The position numbers and the translations under genes were made by a program. Positions 1-11,203 of a stretch of 64,000 nt of DNA are shown piece after piece. The notes beneath the pieces were generated by a model. It was not told the DNA's origin. It saw only the letters and a list, made by a program, of their open reading frames with translations, and ran no database searches. Each line of letters begins with the position of its first letter. Positions within the stretch are counted from its first letter, which is position 1. The DNA comes from Castanea sativa (lineage: Eukaryota > Streptophyta > Magnoliopsida > Fagales > Fagaceae), in contig NC_134017.1 in the NCBI RefSeq assembly GCF_040712315.1, positions 18,878,001 through 18,942,000 on the forward strand, given 5' to 3'.

Positions 1-210
1 TGTGATGACAGAGAAAATGACGTAATGAGGTCACAAAGTCAAGAACCAAGTCAGATTTTTGCAAACTTCTTGATTAAGGCCAAACTGCCTCCTAACCTTA
101 AGGGTAGAATAAGCCACATAGCTTACCCCATGATCAGTTAGATATGGTCCTTGAATCCACAAGGAGAAGGGTCTGGAATCCACCAGAAAATAGAAAGACA
201 AAACTCTGAA
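1..210 (-). pseudogene. Fragment of a PMD-type transposon-derived ORF
   Basis: Read on the minus strand, this stretch encodes residues including VSYVAYSTLKVRRQFGLNQE. The arrangement of an aromatic-basic run followed by RxQFGLxQ is typical of plant-mobile-domain (PMD, aminotransferase-like) transposon proteins. The same DNA recurs at about 15180-15325 inside the larger decayed PMD region, with scattered substitutions. The fragment is cut by the window edge and has no start. It is a repeat remnant, not a host gene. Confidence 0.5.
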
Positions 211-460
211 TTTTATTAATTGAATAATTATTTTTTTACATAAAAATAATTTTTTATGTAAATAGGAGCCTTTCTCTTTTTTCTTAATCATAATTTTTTT
301 TTTAACGTGAGTTTTTCTTCTTCTTTTTTTGAATTAAATCAAATTAAAAAAAAATATAAACAAAAAATGTCGATGTGAAAAATTTTGGAAAGATCAACCA
401 AAAGTCGGAGACTTCAGTTTTATATATATTAACTCAATAGCATTTTATTTGATGAACTAA

Positions 461-741
461 GGGTCCGTTTGGATAGAACTTATTGCTGAAAACTGAAAAC
501 TGAAAACTGAAAACACTGTAGCAAAATAATTTTTAAATGTGTGAATAGTGCCGTGGGACCCATTTTTAATGAAAAAGTTGCTAAAAAGTAAAATTTGTGG
601 GTCCATGAACAGTGCACGGATGCACTGTTCATGAGAAATTAGTCAATAACTACGGCTGAAAACAAAAAAAAAAAAAAAAAGAAAAAAAAAAGAAAAGGGA
701 CAAAACGTGGACGCAGCAATAAGCTGCATCCAAACGTCCTC
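461..741. mobile_element. PIF/Harbinger (Tourist-like) MITE
   Basis: The left end GGGTCCGTTTGGAT pairs with a right end ATCCAAACGTCCTC, and internal TIR sequence near AACTTATTGCTG is mirrored by CAGCAATAAGCTG. A TAA target duplication flanks it (458-460 and 742-744). The paralogous site near 5747 lacks the element. It has no coding capacity. It contains three tandem AAAACTG-type units and a long A-run near 662-690. Confidence 0.75.
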
Positions 742-960
742 TAAGTATACATGACAAACTTATATGACACTTAAATGAAAATATGGACGAAGTGATTTAT
801 GATGCATACGGGATATATCTTAAGAGAATAAAACTCATATTCTAAAATTTCAAGGTGTAAAATTTAAAGATTCTCAAACTTTAAATGTGTAGTTTGTAAT
901 TTTGTAGAGAAAATATGATATGTTAAGATTCTAATTAAGTGTTTAAATTAGAATAGAAGT

Positions 961-2618
961 TGTTGGTGATGTTTTTGCGACAAGAGCCAAAAATGGGAGA
1001 ATGACCCAAATCTCCCATTGGGTTCTTTAGAATTGATTATCTATAGTGAATCAAGCCAAAATTCCAAATGTATAATGAACAAAGGCTAATGGTGCTTTAA
1101 CAAGAGAAATCAAAATGCCAATAACAAAAATGCTAAAAATATACATAGAAACACAACAGGTCCGAAACTTCAACCCACAATCAACGAGAAGAGAAAATTG
1201 AGAGAGGTTGTAAGGAAGAGAGGGAAGGTTCTCCTGTACCTATATTTCCACCCACAAGCTGCGAAATGTGAGAATGTTGGCTAGCTGAATGGGCTTTTGC
1301 TCTAAATTACTTTTAGCTATGTGGGTAAAATGTGGTTGGTTCATTTTTGAGCTTAAGAGAGAATTTTATATTGAGTTTGGGGTGTTGCTAATGAATAGTT
1401 TTTTGGCAGTAAAAGTGGTTTTTATCCCACATGACACTAATTTGGTGTCTTGGCTTGGGTTGCTTTTGTTTAAGGAAGAGTTTGACATGCTTTTAAAATG
1501 ATGATTTGGGAAATAAAGGGGGCTTGCTCTAATTGGCTACCTTTTGTCAGCCATTTCAAATTACTGGAATACTCACCTAAGTGAGGGCTAGCAGCTAGAG
1601 TTGGCCAACGAGAGCCAACTATGTTTTAAATGCAAAATGGTTTAGAGTAGAAACTTCGGGCCACAAATAGTCAGAGCATAAAAACTCTTTTGGGTTGGAA
1701 ATTGCAGGTACAAGACCTTCTCCATAAGCCTGAGGTGCTACTAGTATCTTTTACCCACTTGGTAGCATGCATACATTGGGTTCATGCAAAAGTTTCAAAA
1801 GAAATAGACCCATACCTTCAGGGGCGGCTGGTGCATTTGGGGGCTTAAGGCGAAAATTGATTATCTTGTTTCATATGTAAAATTACTATTAATTAACATC
1901 AACCACATAGAATTTTTTTTTAAAGTTTGTAAACATAAAAAAATTTGACAGAACTTTTTACATTTGTTGATATGACAGATTGATAGTAATGAGTAAAAGA
2001 ATGATGTTAGTGGTGAATCTAGTTGAAAACTAGTAAAGTTTGCTAACTCAACTATTGTGAACAATGTTGTGAATTGCTTTCTTTCTTTTTCTCTTTTTTT
2101 TTTTTCCATTTAGAAGTTCTACATTCAAAATTTTTTTCATAACAAATCTTAGGTGTTAAGTTACTTCTTGATTTCTATTTGAACCTACCACTAAAATTAT
2201 TTTTTTACTGTCAATAACAGCCTTTAACAATCTGTTATTAAGGATTTTTCGTAAAAAAGTTGTGAAAAATGTTATGGATATAGCATTTCTTTCTCTTTTT
2301 TATTTGTTTTTCATTTGATAAGAAAATATTATTTTATTTATTTGTTAATATTTCAGCTTAATTAATACTATTGGTTAAAATTGAGGAGCCTTTTTTTTCA
2401 CTTGGGGCCTTAGGAGGCCGCATCAATGGCTTATACCATTGGACCGGCACTGTATACCCTCTAAACCACACTTCCTTAATTTCCCTAATAAATCACATGG
2501 ACTTGGGTTATACTTAAAAGAATAAAATATAATATAATACATTAACTGAGCCCACAAGGAAGTTGAGTATGGTTGAATCGGGTTTATACAAAATGTGTCA
2601 CAAAAATGCATATCAACA
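961..2618. mobile_element. Solo-LTR-like insertion (TGTTG...CAACA)
   Basis: This block interrupts DNA that is continuous in the paralogous copy (about 5965-5975). It begins TGTTGGTGATG and ends CATATCAACA, near-inverse ends as in plant LTRs. Flanking pentamers are GAAGT (956-960) and AAAGT (2619-2623), a 4/5 match. No gag or pol coding is seen. A hAT-like element (1819-2452) is nested inside, leaving about 1.0 kb of LTR-like sequence. Copia type is plausible from the TGTTG/CAACA ends but is not demonstrated. Confidence 0.5.
1819..2452. mobile_element. Non-autonomous hAT-like element (copy 1)
   Basis: The ends are CAGGGGCGGCTG and CCGGCACTG, an imperfect short TIR of hAT type. The flanking 8-mers CATACCTT (1811-1818) and TATACCCT (2453-2460) match at 6 of 8 positions. 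The interior resembles 36794-37476, sharing segments after the left end (CTTAAGGCGAAAA and relatives) and before the right end (GGGGCCTTAGG). The two are therefore copies of one family. No transposase coding is seen. Confidence 0.65.
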
Positions 2619-2743
2619 AAAGTTAAACTCAATTTTCAAAAATTAGAATATTGAGGTTTAAAATTATGAGATTTCAAAAGTTTATGTAGCAAAATATCAT
2701 AACGTTAACTAAAAGTCAAATGTCTTTAATTTTACATATATTA

Positions 2744-2880
2744 TGGTTTTTTTTTTTTTTGAGAAACAAACACACACATATATAAGGGAGAGTAAAAATG
2801 GTACTAATACAAAAGTACACCACAAATTTCATTCAAAAGCCACCGTAACTTTAAAAAAAATGGTTTGGCTAGTTTTAATA
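2744..2880 (-). repeat. Poly(A)-tailed retroposon family, copy 1
   Basis: On the minus strand this is a segment of about 120 bp ending TGTTTGTTTCTC plus a long A-run (seen as a T-run at 2744-2758 on plus). Copies of the same 3' segment occur at 6100-6240, 47507-47640 and 49595-49710 (all minus) and at 50510-50580 (plus). No tRNA-like promoter boxes were recognised. It could be a LINE 3' end or a SINE. Confidence 0.5.
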
Positions 2881-2897
2881 ATGATCCAAAGCATTAT

Positions 2898-3627
2898 CAG
2901 AGACAGACCCATGTTAAGGCGGAGGGGGGCCATTCCCCCGCCCCCCCCCATTTGAAAAAAAAAAAGTATAGCACTATATACAAAAATTTTCCCTAAAAAA
3001 TATATTTTTGGCCCCCTTCCTTCAAAATCTTTACATTTTAACCCATGAAAACTAAAAAGAAAACTCAACATCCTTTTGCCCATTGCATATTGATCCAAAA
3101 ATATGAAGCCCGTGGGAACTATGATCAAATGTGTGCAGTGAATAGTGATGCTTGTTTGTAGGTTTATTTTTATGAATTAACTATTTTTAGAAAATATTTT
3201 ATTAACATTAATGTTGTTGTAGCTTGTGGGGTATGTTTGTTTGGGTTATTTTTTGGACTAAATTATGAAACGATAGAGCTATATAATATGGAAATAACGA
3301 AACTTTTACTTGAATTGTTGATGATGGGAAAATTATCTATAATATTTGATTTTTTTAAAGAGAAAAAATCACAAATAATTTGAAGCTGATAATGCAGCAT
3401 TGCCTTTAATGTTGATGTCCCAATTCGTGAAAATTTTAAAACAAAATTCCAAAAATTACCGCCGATTAAATTAATATTCAGTCCAAATTGTGAAAATATG
3501 TGATTATAATGTTAATGAACGTGATGAAATTCAACAAAGCTTGAGTAGATGTTAGTTTTGATTCTTATAAACTTTTTTGGGTTTATACTTTGGCCCCTCT
3601 AAACTTCGAATTCTGGTTTCGTCCCTG
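2898..3627. mobile_element. Non-autonomous hAT-like element
   Basis: It starts CAGAGACAGACCC and ends GGTTTCGTCCCTG. The right end read in reverse complement starts CAGGGACGAAACC. The flanking 8-mers AGCATTAT (2890-2897) and AGCAGTAT (3628-3635) match at 7 of 8. The paralogous site near 6247-6258 is uninterrupted. The left interior is rich in G and C runs (GGAGGGGGG, CCCCCGCCCCCCCC), which pair imperfectly with the right side. Confidence 0.7.
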
Positions 3628-3635
3628 AGCAGTAT

Positions 3636-4752
3636 TGCTTCTTCTTTTTTTGTCTATTTCTATTCCAATATGCCTTTAACTTTGATGACTTTACCTACTA
3701 GAATTTATTTTTTAAAATTTTAATATACACACGTATACCAGAATTACAAGCGATCTTACCTATTTTTCCCTTTTTTTTTTAACTACCAATATCAATATGT
3801 AATATATATATATATATATATATAGTATTAGGGAAAGTTATGCTGATATTTTTTCCGTTTGTGATGTTTAGAGGTTCCACAACTTGACAAGTGTCAATTT
3901 TCCTAGTTAATTAGTGTGTGTTTGGTAATTTTCCTAGTTAAGAATTAGTTTTCTACCTTTGTTTTTTTTAATTGGAAATCATCTCTATATCACAGTAAGC
4001 TAAATAAAGGAATGTAAGAGATTATTTTTAAACTCTTATCAAGTTAATAGCAAAAAAAGAAAAACAAGATAGTTTTATAGAAAACACTATTTGAAAAATG
4101 ACTCATTTTTTAGAAAACATTATTGCCGAAAAAAATATAGCGTTATATTGCATTCAAGACTTTTAAAAAAAAAATGCATCTAAGACATACATTAAGTTCT
4201 CCAATTAAATTTAAACATCTATTTCATTTACTAATAAAATAAAAACAAAGCTATCATTTGCCAAGATAATTAAATTTAATGTAACTATATATTTGAATTT
4301 AATCAAGGAATTTAATGAACTGTACCTAAGATTTATCCTATCATAAAAAATAGATGAAATAAATTCACCAAACAAAGATATGTTTTGGGATGGTGGGGGC
4401 ATAGTTGAAAAAGAAAATAATTTGGGTGGAGTGAGGGCAAAAGTTAATAAACTAAGATTTATCATATCCAAAATTGCCTTTTGCTTAAAACCTAGATTTA
4501 TAAGGTTCCAAACCTATTTGGTAAATAGTTTGTGAGGTTGTTTTTTTCTTTTTCTTTCTTACCTTTGATATTGTTATAATTTGATTACTCAACATTTCAA
4601 CATTTCATATAGCTTATAAGATTGAAAAATTAATGAATAAAAGTTAAACATAAAAAGAAAACCAAAGGAGAGGAGAAAAAAAAAGGATGAAATGTTATAT
4701 ATTTATTCAAGCATTTACTAGAATAGATATTTATTCAAAAGGATCATAGTCA
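3636..4752. other. 3' flank of PMEI1, no gene; TA microsatellite
   Basis: No convincing gene. 3802-3824 is a (TA)n tract. About 4400-4750 is a 3'-flank segment repeated beside PMEI2 (6555-6830) and PMEI4 (24290-24540). It includes the shared string CCAAACCTATTTGGTAAATAG in slightly varied forms. It marks the downstream part of the duplicated PMEI unit. Confidence 0.6.
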
Positions 4753-5289
4753 TTAGAAAAGGAGATGTAGGATTGCCGTTATATCAGTGGTGAATTTCCT
4801 AAGGAATGTGATCCTTGTACTTAACTCTGCTACTCCAAGATTAATACAATAATTTAAACCTCCATTGAAAAGCTCCACAATTCTGTTTGACTCATTATAC
4901 TTCAGCTGATCAAAGTATGGGAGACTCTCTTCCAATTGATAGACACTCGAATTAAATCCATCATAACAAGCTAATCGTATGGCCCAACTCTCATAGCTAC
5001 CTGCATTATTAACCAATTTAAGAGCCTCTGCTTTGGTCTCATTAGCTTCGGTTATGGCCAACTCCAAGCCAATCCTAGAAAGGCCAGTAAGATTTGCCCT
5101 GATGCTGCGAGGATCAGACTCCAAAGTTGAGATGCAAACATCAGGAAACTCGGTTTTGCTGCAAGTTGCTGTTATTAGGGGCTTGCCAGTCTCATTATCG
5201 GCTTTAGCAAAATGGTGGCTTGAAAGCAAAAGAGAAAGTACAATAGGAATCACTAAGAGACAAAGAGAAACATCAACTTTCAAAGCCAT
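4753..5289 (-). CDS. Secreted PMEI/invertase-inhibitor-domain protein (PMEI1)
   Basis: This is a single-exon ORF of 178 residues. Residues 1-30 form a signal peptide (basic start, then a hydrophobic run LLVIPIVLSLLLSS), so the protein should be secreted to the apoplast or sorted to the vacuole. Four cysteines (about 43, 52, 108 and 148) have the spacing of the four-helix PMEI/invertase-inhibitor fold, which has two disulfides. Helix 1 carries TEFPDVCISTLESDPRS. Several N-glycosylation sequons (NLT, NET, NSS, NES) are present. An upstream in-frame ATG (5307) lies about where transcription should begin relative to the TATA at 5325-5337, and the paralogs begin at the equivalent of 5289, so 5289 is preferred. 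Whether the target is a pectin methylesterase or an acid invertase cannot be decided from sequence. It is about 90% alike to PMEI2 by eye. Confidence 0.85.
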   Translation of the reverse strand: MALKVDVSLCLLVIPIVLSLLLSSHHFAKADNETGKPLITATCSKTEFPDVCISTLESDPRSIRANLTGLSRIGLELAITEANETKAEALKLVNNAGSYESWAIRLACYDGFNSSVYQLEESLPYFDQLKYNESNRIVELFNGGLNYCINLGVAELSTRITFLRKFTTDITAILHLLF

Positions 5290-5324
5290 AGCTTGCAATA
5301 CGTGCAATAAAAGAGCCTACTGCC

Positions 5325-5337
5325 TATTTATATATAT
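5325..5337 (-). promoter_or_regulatory. TATA box of PMEI1
   Basis: The minus strand reads TATATATAAATAGG ending about 35 bp upstream of the chosen ATG. PMEI2, PMEI3 and PMEI4 each carry a TATAAATA at the matching place. Confidence 0.6.
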
Positions 5338-5339
5338 CG

Positions 5340-6099
5340 TAGAAACTTTTGAAAAGCCAGCCTAGTCAAAGCTTTTTATCCTCCCCTTGAAACGCTCTTA
5401 AGTTTTGACATTATTCTATACAGATTCTATCACATTCAGTTGAAATGGAACGTATAAAGCTGATGAGGGTAAAAATAAAGCTCAAAATTTAGTTGAAATT
5501 TGTTTGGTTTGTTTTGTTTGTTGTCCTTTGATGGTGTAGGTTAATGAGACTCGTTTAACCACCCAAAACATGGCCTTAATTAGGGCTGATTTATTCGGAT
5601 AATTTCAACTAATTTTTAAAGTGAAAAATTACGTTATATTTGTTGCTTTTACTTTTTATTTGTTGAATGCACCTGCCGTCAAGGCAAACATAGAAAGTAC
5701 ATATATGTTGTTACAATATTATTAACTCAGTATCATTTTATTTGACGAACTATATATACATGACAAACTTATATGACACTTAAATAAAAATATGGACGAA
5801 GTAATTTATAACGCAAACGAGATATATCTTAAGATGATAAAATCCATATTCTAAACTTTCAAGATGTAAAATTTAAAGACTCCAAAAACCTTAATTAAAT
5901 GTGTAATTTGTAATTTAGTAGAGAAAATTTGATATGTTAAGATTCTAATTAATTGTTTAAATATAGAATAGAAGTTACACTCAATTTTCAAAAATTAGAA
6001 TAATGACGTTTAAAATTATAAGGTCTCAAAAGTTTATGTAGCAAAATATCACAAGGTCGACTAAAAGTCACATGTCTTTAATTTTATATATACTATAGA
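5340..6099. other. Upstream DNA of PMEI1 and 3' flank of PMEI2
   Basis: There is no gene. About 5340-5700 matches the region upstream of PMEI3 (20700-21115), including AGCTCAAAATTTAGTTGA-type strings. About 5756-5960 matches 745-960, showing that the 3' flanks of PMEI1 and PMEI2 are duplicates. Confidence 0.55.
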
Positions 6100-6240
6100 T
6101 TTTTTTTTTTTTTGAAAAACAAACACACGTACACACATATATAAAAGATAATGAAAGGGGTTTTAACCCAAAAGCACATCATAAACTCCGTTCAAAAGCC
6201 ACCGTAACATTTAAAGAAAGGTGTGGCTAGATTCAATAAT
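6100..6240 (-). repeat. Poly(A)-tailed retroposon family, copy 2
   Basis: This is the same 3' segment as 2744-2880, with a T-run on plus at 6100-6113. It lies at the equivalent position in the duplicated 3' flank, so it predates that duplication. Confidence 0.5.
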
Positions 6241-6267
6241 GCATCAAAGTATTATTGCTCTTTTTTT

Positions 6268-6286
6268 GGGGGGGGGGGGGGGGGGG
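6268..6286. repeat. Run of 19 G
   Basis: An uninterrupted G run of 19 bases, unusual in this AT-rich DNA. A second run of equal length lies at 46357-46375. Confidence 0.8.
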
Positions 6287-7570
6287 AGGGGTTCTATTTC
6301 TATTCCAACATACCTTTAACTTTGATGCCTTTACCTGCTAAAATTTTTAAGTTACAGATTTGTACTGGAATTACAAGCCATCTTACCTAAAATTTTCTCT
6401 AATTATTTTAGAAAAATGTTAACAGATACTTTTAAAGTAATGGTTAAAAATCCATTTAAAGAAAGATTTATGAAAAAAAAAAAAAAAAGCTACGAAATTA
6501 GCATGACCCTTTTTTTTTATTAGGACATTTTTTTTTTTTTTTTTTGAGAAAAGAATGAGGGCAAAGTTAATAAACTAAGATTTATAATATCCAAAACTGC
6601 CTTTTGCTTTAAACCTAGATTATAGGGTTCCAAACCTATTTGGTAAATAGTTTGTGTGGTTCTTTTCTCTTTTTTTTTCTTTTCTTTTTTTTAATCTTTT
6701 TTACCCTTGACGTTGTTATAATTTGATTACTCAACATTTTAACATTTCATATAGCTAGTCAGATTGAAAAATTCATGAATAAAAGTTAAACATAAAAAGA
6801 AAACCAAAGGAAAGGAGAAAAAAAATGATGAAATCATATACTATATAATAAAATTTGGGCTTAGACGCCATGGTTGCGCCATATAGCATCACTAAATTGC
6901 AAAAATTTTAATAAATTTTTAGATTTTAAGAATAGATATATACATATTTTTTGGATAAATATGACAAATCAAGTAATGAAATAAAGTAGTATTTAATTTA
7001 CAACTATAACAATTGTGTCTATCTAAAATGTTATCAACAAAGCCTAAAATCAATAGAATAGAATTACCTAAGGATAGAATTTAAATAAAAGAGAGAGATA
7101 AAAAAAACGTAAAAGAAAAAAAAGATCGAATTTGCATTTTTTTTTTCCTATGTTTCTTTAAAAAACGTAAAAGGAACAAAAAGATTGAGCTTGCATTTTT
7201 TTTCCCTACGTATCTTTTTTTTTAGTCGATAAATTTGCATCTTATGTCATTTTTTCCTAATAATAAAGTTTTAAAAAAAAAGTATTTGAAACTACTTATT
7301 TTTGTTCATATTATCTTCTTCACAACCTAAAATTCCCACTATATATACATAAACTTTTTTGGCGTTTCATTATTTCTACTACGTACTTAAAAATTATTTG
7401 TTATATTCTTTCTTTCTCCTCTCTACCCTACCTATACCTTGCAGGTAATTTCTTTTTTTCATCAAATTAAATAGATTTTGTGTATTTGTTGCCTTTTTAT
7501 TATATATAATATGATTTTTATCAATAAATTTTATAGATAGGTTGAAATTCTATGTTTGATCACACCTTTT

Positions 7571-7839
7571 AGTATTTTTTTTTAGAAGTCAATATAGCAA
7601 GCTGTAGAGTTTTTAAACCCCTTAAACACAACCAGATTAATCTAATTATTTAGCCAAGTGATTAACTTAAGTAAATTATGCAAATCTAAGTTAACACATA
7701 TATATCATATCATTGTAAAGTGCGAAAAATAAAGAATACAACAATATGATAATCTAGGAAAACGGTAAAAAACCTGGGGAGGATTTAACTTAGTTATCCT
7801 CAAGGTAAAACTGAACCCACTATGAAAGAATTGAGGTTT
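7571..7839 (+). repeat. Direct repeat copy 1 inside the Helitron
   Basis: About 269 bp, near-identical to 9562-9839. Both start at AGTATTTTTT followed by TAGAAGTCAATATAGCAAG and end at TTGAGGTTT. They bracket about 1.7 kb. No LTR-type TG/CA ends are evident, so a duplication within the Helitron cargo is as likely as an LTR pair. Confidence 0.7.
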
Positions 7840-8871
7840 ACACAATAGCGACTTAGACCACTAACATCCTATTGCTACCTCGAGTATAAAACTTACTATC
7901 ATGACCACATGATAGCTCCAAGTCCACGGACTACTTCTTTCTTAAATTCCCAGCAAGCACAAGCACTCCCGCTTGTATATCTTTAAGTTCTTGAATTTGC
8001 AACTGAATTGATCACCAAGCTCTTGACATCAATCTAGATCTTGATAACCCTAAGTGTATGTGAAGGCAAACACATCTAGATCTCACAAAAGATTCACACA
8101 CACAGCATAAAGAGCCTCCATAAAACGTGGTTAGGGTTTTCCCTTTTATACTTAAGCCAAAATATAAAACCCTACACGTAAAACGGGCTCGGGTCGATCG
8201 AGTCTAATTTTTGATCGATCGAGCCAGGCAAATTTACAGAGTAAATTCTGCAGAACACTCGATTCCAACTTTACAAAATAAACATACTTTGAGCAAGTCT
8301 AAAACAAGACTAAACGTTTTGATCATGCTTTGCCAACATTACAAATTGAAATTCTAATACATTTAAACCTAAAGTCTTAGAACCCAACAAACTCCCCATT
8401 TGGCAATCCATGACAAAACACAAACTTAAACAAAAAGCTCAAAGTTACAAACAAAATAGCCCTTTACAAAATCATAGCCCAACACAACAAATTCAACCTA
8501 ACTATTGTCTATCAGTTGCAAGTGTAAACAATAGTACGATTGAATCAACCTGTATATTCCTGTAACACTTAACAAACACATAAACGCATGTGTGGAAAGT
8601 ACAAGTAATCAAATATAACTTCTTGATTGCACATAACACACAATAAAGACATATATCATGAATAACCTCATAAATATAAATCAATAGACAATGTGAAACA
8701 AGAAACATATATAAACAAAGTATCTCCCCCTATCATGGATAACCCATCCACAATACATCATGAGCCAAAAATATAAATACAGAATGAAGCACCTAGATAC
8801 AATCTAGAAACACATAACTCCAAAGCATCAAAAACTCTCATTAACATCAAAACTCCTCTCTACAAACATAT

Positions 8872-9620
8872 TTACTCCCCTTTTTTGTGGCAAATTGCCA
8901 AAGGGCACTCACTCATCATCAAAAGGAGGTGGCGGTCTAATACTCTCCAAATCCACTCGCAAAGCACGAAGCTCATCAAGCATGTCCACCAAAAGCTGAC
9001 CATGAGTCGCCTTAACAGTCTCCAACATACGACGAATGTCTGAATCATCCGAAGTAGAAGGTGGAGGAACAGTAGCAGCAGCGGCAGCAGTCGGATCGAC
9101 AGATGCCTCAGTAGAAGTATCACCAGTAGAGGAGGGAGGAGGAGGAGCAACACCAAAAGTCTCAACCCTAGGACGTTTACAGCTGGCTCTCATCTGAGTA
9201 GCCTTCTACCTAAGAAAGGTGGCACCTATAGGAGCAACTATATGGACAGGCTCAGACGCGGGAAATTTTTCTAAACCCAAATGCAAAAGAATCCGATGAA
9301 TAAAAATAGGGAAGAAAAAAGCACGAGAAACAGAACTACTCTGATGAACCTCAATCAAAGAACGAATGAAAAGATGAGGAAAACTTATAGGAGCATCAGT
9401 AACAAGGGCATACAAAAAAAGCACATCTCTCTATAGGAATGGTGTGCAGATGAGAGATAGGCCAGATGGAATGACACGAAATCCAGAAAAAGAGATAATG
9501 AATCTCAGTCAACTCGTGAGTAATGATCCAAGGATCAGAACCCCACTGGATAGCAAGCTGTAGTATTTTTTTAGAAGTCAATATAGCAAGCTGTAGAGTT
9601 TTTAGACCCCTTAAACACAA
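8872..9620 (-). pseudogene. Decayed plant transposon-protein ORF in Helitron cargo
   Basis: On the minus strand, overlapping open segments (9396-9620, 9206-9424, 8909-9193) read as one protein broken by shifts and stops. Recognisable parts are IHRILLHLGLEKFPASEPVH, then APIGATFLR, a basic stretch CKRPRVE and a Pro/Ala/Thr-rich tail. This order matches the uncharacterised plant transposon-protein ORFs found inside LTR elements. It is cargo, not a functional gene. Confidence 0.5.
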
Positions 9621-9839
9621 CTAGATTAACCTAGTTATTTAGCCAAGTGATTAACTTAGGTAAATTATGCAGATCTACGTTAACACATATAAATCATATC
9701 ATTGTAAAGTGCGGAAAATAAAGAACACAACAATATGATAACCCAGGAAAACCAAACCGGTAAAAAACTTGGGGAGAATTTAACCTAACTATTCTCAAGA
9801 TAAAACTGAATCCACTATAAAAGAATTGAATTGAGGTTT
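9562..9839 (+). repeat. Direct repeat copy 2 inside the Helitron
   Basis: Partner of 7571-7839. It differs by scattered substitutions and a few small insertions (for example AACCAAACCGG in this copy). Confidence 0.7.
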
Positions 9840-10380
9840 TGGCTTAATTTTTTTTTCAACCGTTTCAATTATTGAATTCATTATTTTTTCATGTGTAATA
9901 TTAATATCTGTGGTTTTTTATGATAAGAAAAAAATATGTGTTCTTAAAGGCTAAAACACAATACAATTACAAACATTACTTTAAGTTAAGGTGTTATATT
10001 TATTTATTAGTAAGTTAGAATGTTACATTAAGTTAGAGTATTATATTTTTATTTATTATTAATTTACAATGTTACATATGGATACATATGCTGGTTTAGG
10101 GTTGATATAACTTATAACCATTTGAATGAAATCAATACTAAAATAAATGATTTAAATGTCAAAATAAGAAATAAAAATTAAATTTCTTTTAAGTGTACAA
10201 GTACAATTTATTTTTAATCTTAAATTTTGAATTAATTCTTTTTTCATTTTATTTGTTATTAAATTTAATTATATTATCAAAAAAAAATATTATTAAACCG
10301 TGCATCGCACGGGCATACTAGTGTTAGATAAAATTCAAGCATTTATTAGAATAGATATTTATGCAAAAGGATACTAGTCA

Positions 10381-10917
10381 TTAGAAAAGGAGATGTAGAA
10401 TTGCCACTATATCAGTGGTGAATTTCCTAAGGAATGTGATCCTTGTACTTAACTCTACTACTCCAAGATTAATACAATAATTTAAACCTCCATTAAAACG
10501 ATCCACAATTCTGTTTGACTCATTATACTTCAGCTCATCAAAGTATTGGAGACTCTCTTCCAATTGATAGACACTCGAATTAAATCCATCATAACAAGCT
10601 AATCGTTTCCCCCAACTCTCATAGCTACCTGCATTATTAGCCAATTTAAAAGCCTCTGCTTTGGTCTCATTAGCTTCGGTTATAGCTAACTCCAAGGCAA
10701 TTCTGGAAAGGTTAGTAAGATTTGCAGAAGAGCTTCGAGGATCTGACTCCAAAGTTGAGATGCAAACATTAGGAAACTCAGTATGGTTGCAAGTTGTTGT
10801 TATTAGGGACTTGCCAATCTCATTATTGGCCTTTGCAAAGTGGTGGCTTGAAAACAAGAGAGAAAGTACAATTTGAATCACTAGGAGGCAAAGAGAAACA
10901 CCGTTTTTTATGGCCAT
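10381..10917 (-). CDS. Secreted PMEI/invertase-inhibitor-domain protein (PMEI2)
   Basis: This is a 178-residue single-exon ORF. The open frame continues upstream to 11070, but those 51 extra codons run through the TATA box and have no counterpart in the paralogs. The ATG at 10917 (MAIKNGVSLC) is therefore the start. Residues 1-30 form a signal peptide. Cysteines at 43, 52, 108 and 148 match the PMEI fold. Glycosylation sequons are at about 66, 83, 113 and 132. The C-terminus is a hydrophobic AILHLLF, identical to PMEI1. The predicted role is inhibition of a cell-wall enzyme (pectin methylesterase) or an acid invertase. No residue seen here distinguishes the two. Its upstream DNA is shared with PMEI4, not with PMEI1. 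Confidence 0.85.
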   Translation of the reverse strand: MAIKNGVSLCLLVIQIVLSLLFSSHHFAKANNEIGKSLITTTCNHTEFPNVCISTLESDPRSSSANLTNLSRIALELAITEANETKAEAFKLANNAGSYESWGKRLACYDGFNSSVYQLEESLQYFDELKYNESNRIVDRFNGGLNYCINLGVVELSTRITFLRKFTTDIVAILHLLF

Positions 10918-10952
10918 TTCCAACAACACAATTGAAAGGTATTTGCTATGCC

Positions 10953-10960
10953 TATTTATA
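10953..10960 (-). promoter_or_regulatory. TATA box of PMEI2
   Basis: TATAAATA on the minus strand, about 36 bp upstream of the ATG. This is also the intact, uninterrupted version of the sequence into which the foldback MULE inserted at PMEI4. Confidence 0.65.
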
Positions 10961-11203
10961 TTGGAAAATCTAGGAGTAATGTTATGAGGATAATATACAT
11001 GGAAAGGCTTTTCCAAGAAAGGAAAAGCCTTACAATGAAAGGAAATCCATTTCAAATTTAGACTATACAATCATATTCCAAACTTCGAATAAGGAAACAT
11101 GCTTGGCTTGTGATTGTTCATTCTCAAATACATTGATTTTTGGTTTATCTCAAGCTGTTTTGCCACATAAGCTTTTGAAGTCTCAAAATTTTACACGTTT
11201 TAA

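Larger units (their letters stand above)
6834..10321 (+). mobile_element. Helitron, non-autonomous, 3.5 kb
   Basis: The 5' end begins TC (TCATATACTATATAATAAAA). The 3' end has a hairpin CCGTGC-ATC-GCACGG followed by a short spacer and CTAG. The insertion lies between A and T with no target duplication. The uninterrupted paralogous site is in the 3' flank of PMEI1 (about 4690-4700). Together these are diagnostic Helitron features. No Rep/helicase coding was recognised. The interior holds a retroelement-derived ORF remnant and a 270-bp direct repeat. Confidence 0.85.

Noticed and set aside
5290..5307. Upstream start codon of PMEI1 (MHVLQ)
   Set aside because: It lies at the expected transcription start relative to the TATA, and paralogs begin at the equivalent of 5289.
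6834..10321. CRISPR-like direct repeats
   Set aside because: Only two long, distant copies are present, and no short regularly spaced array exists anywhere in the window.
10918..11070. N-terminal extension of PMEI2 by 51 codons
   Set aside because: It runs through the TATA box, precedes the signal peptide and is absent from the paralogs.
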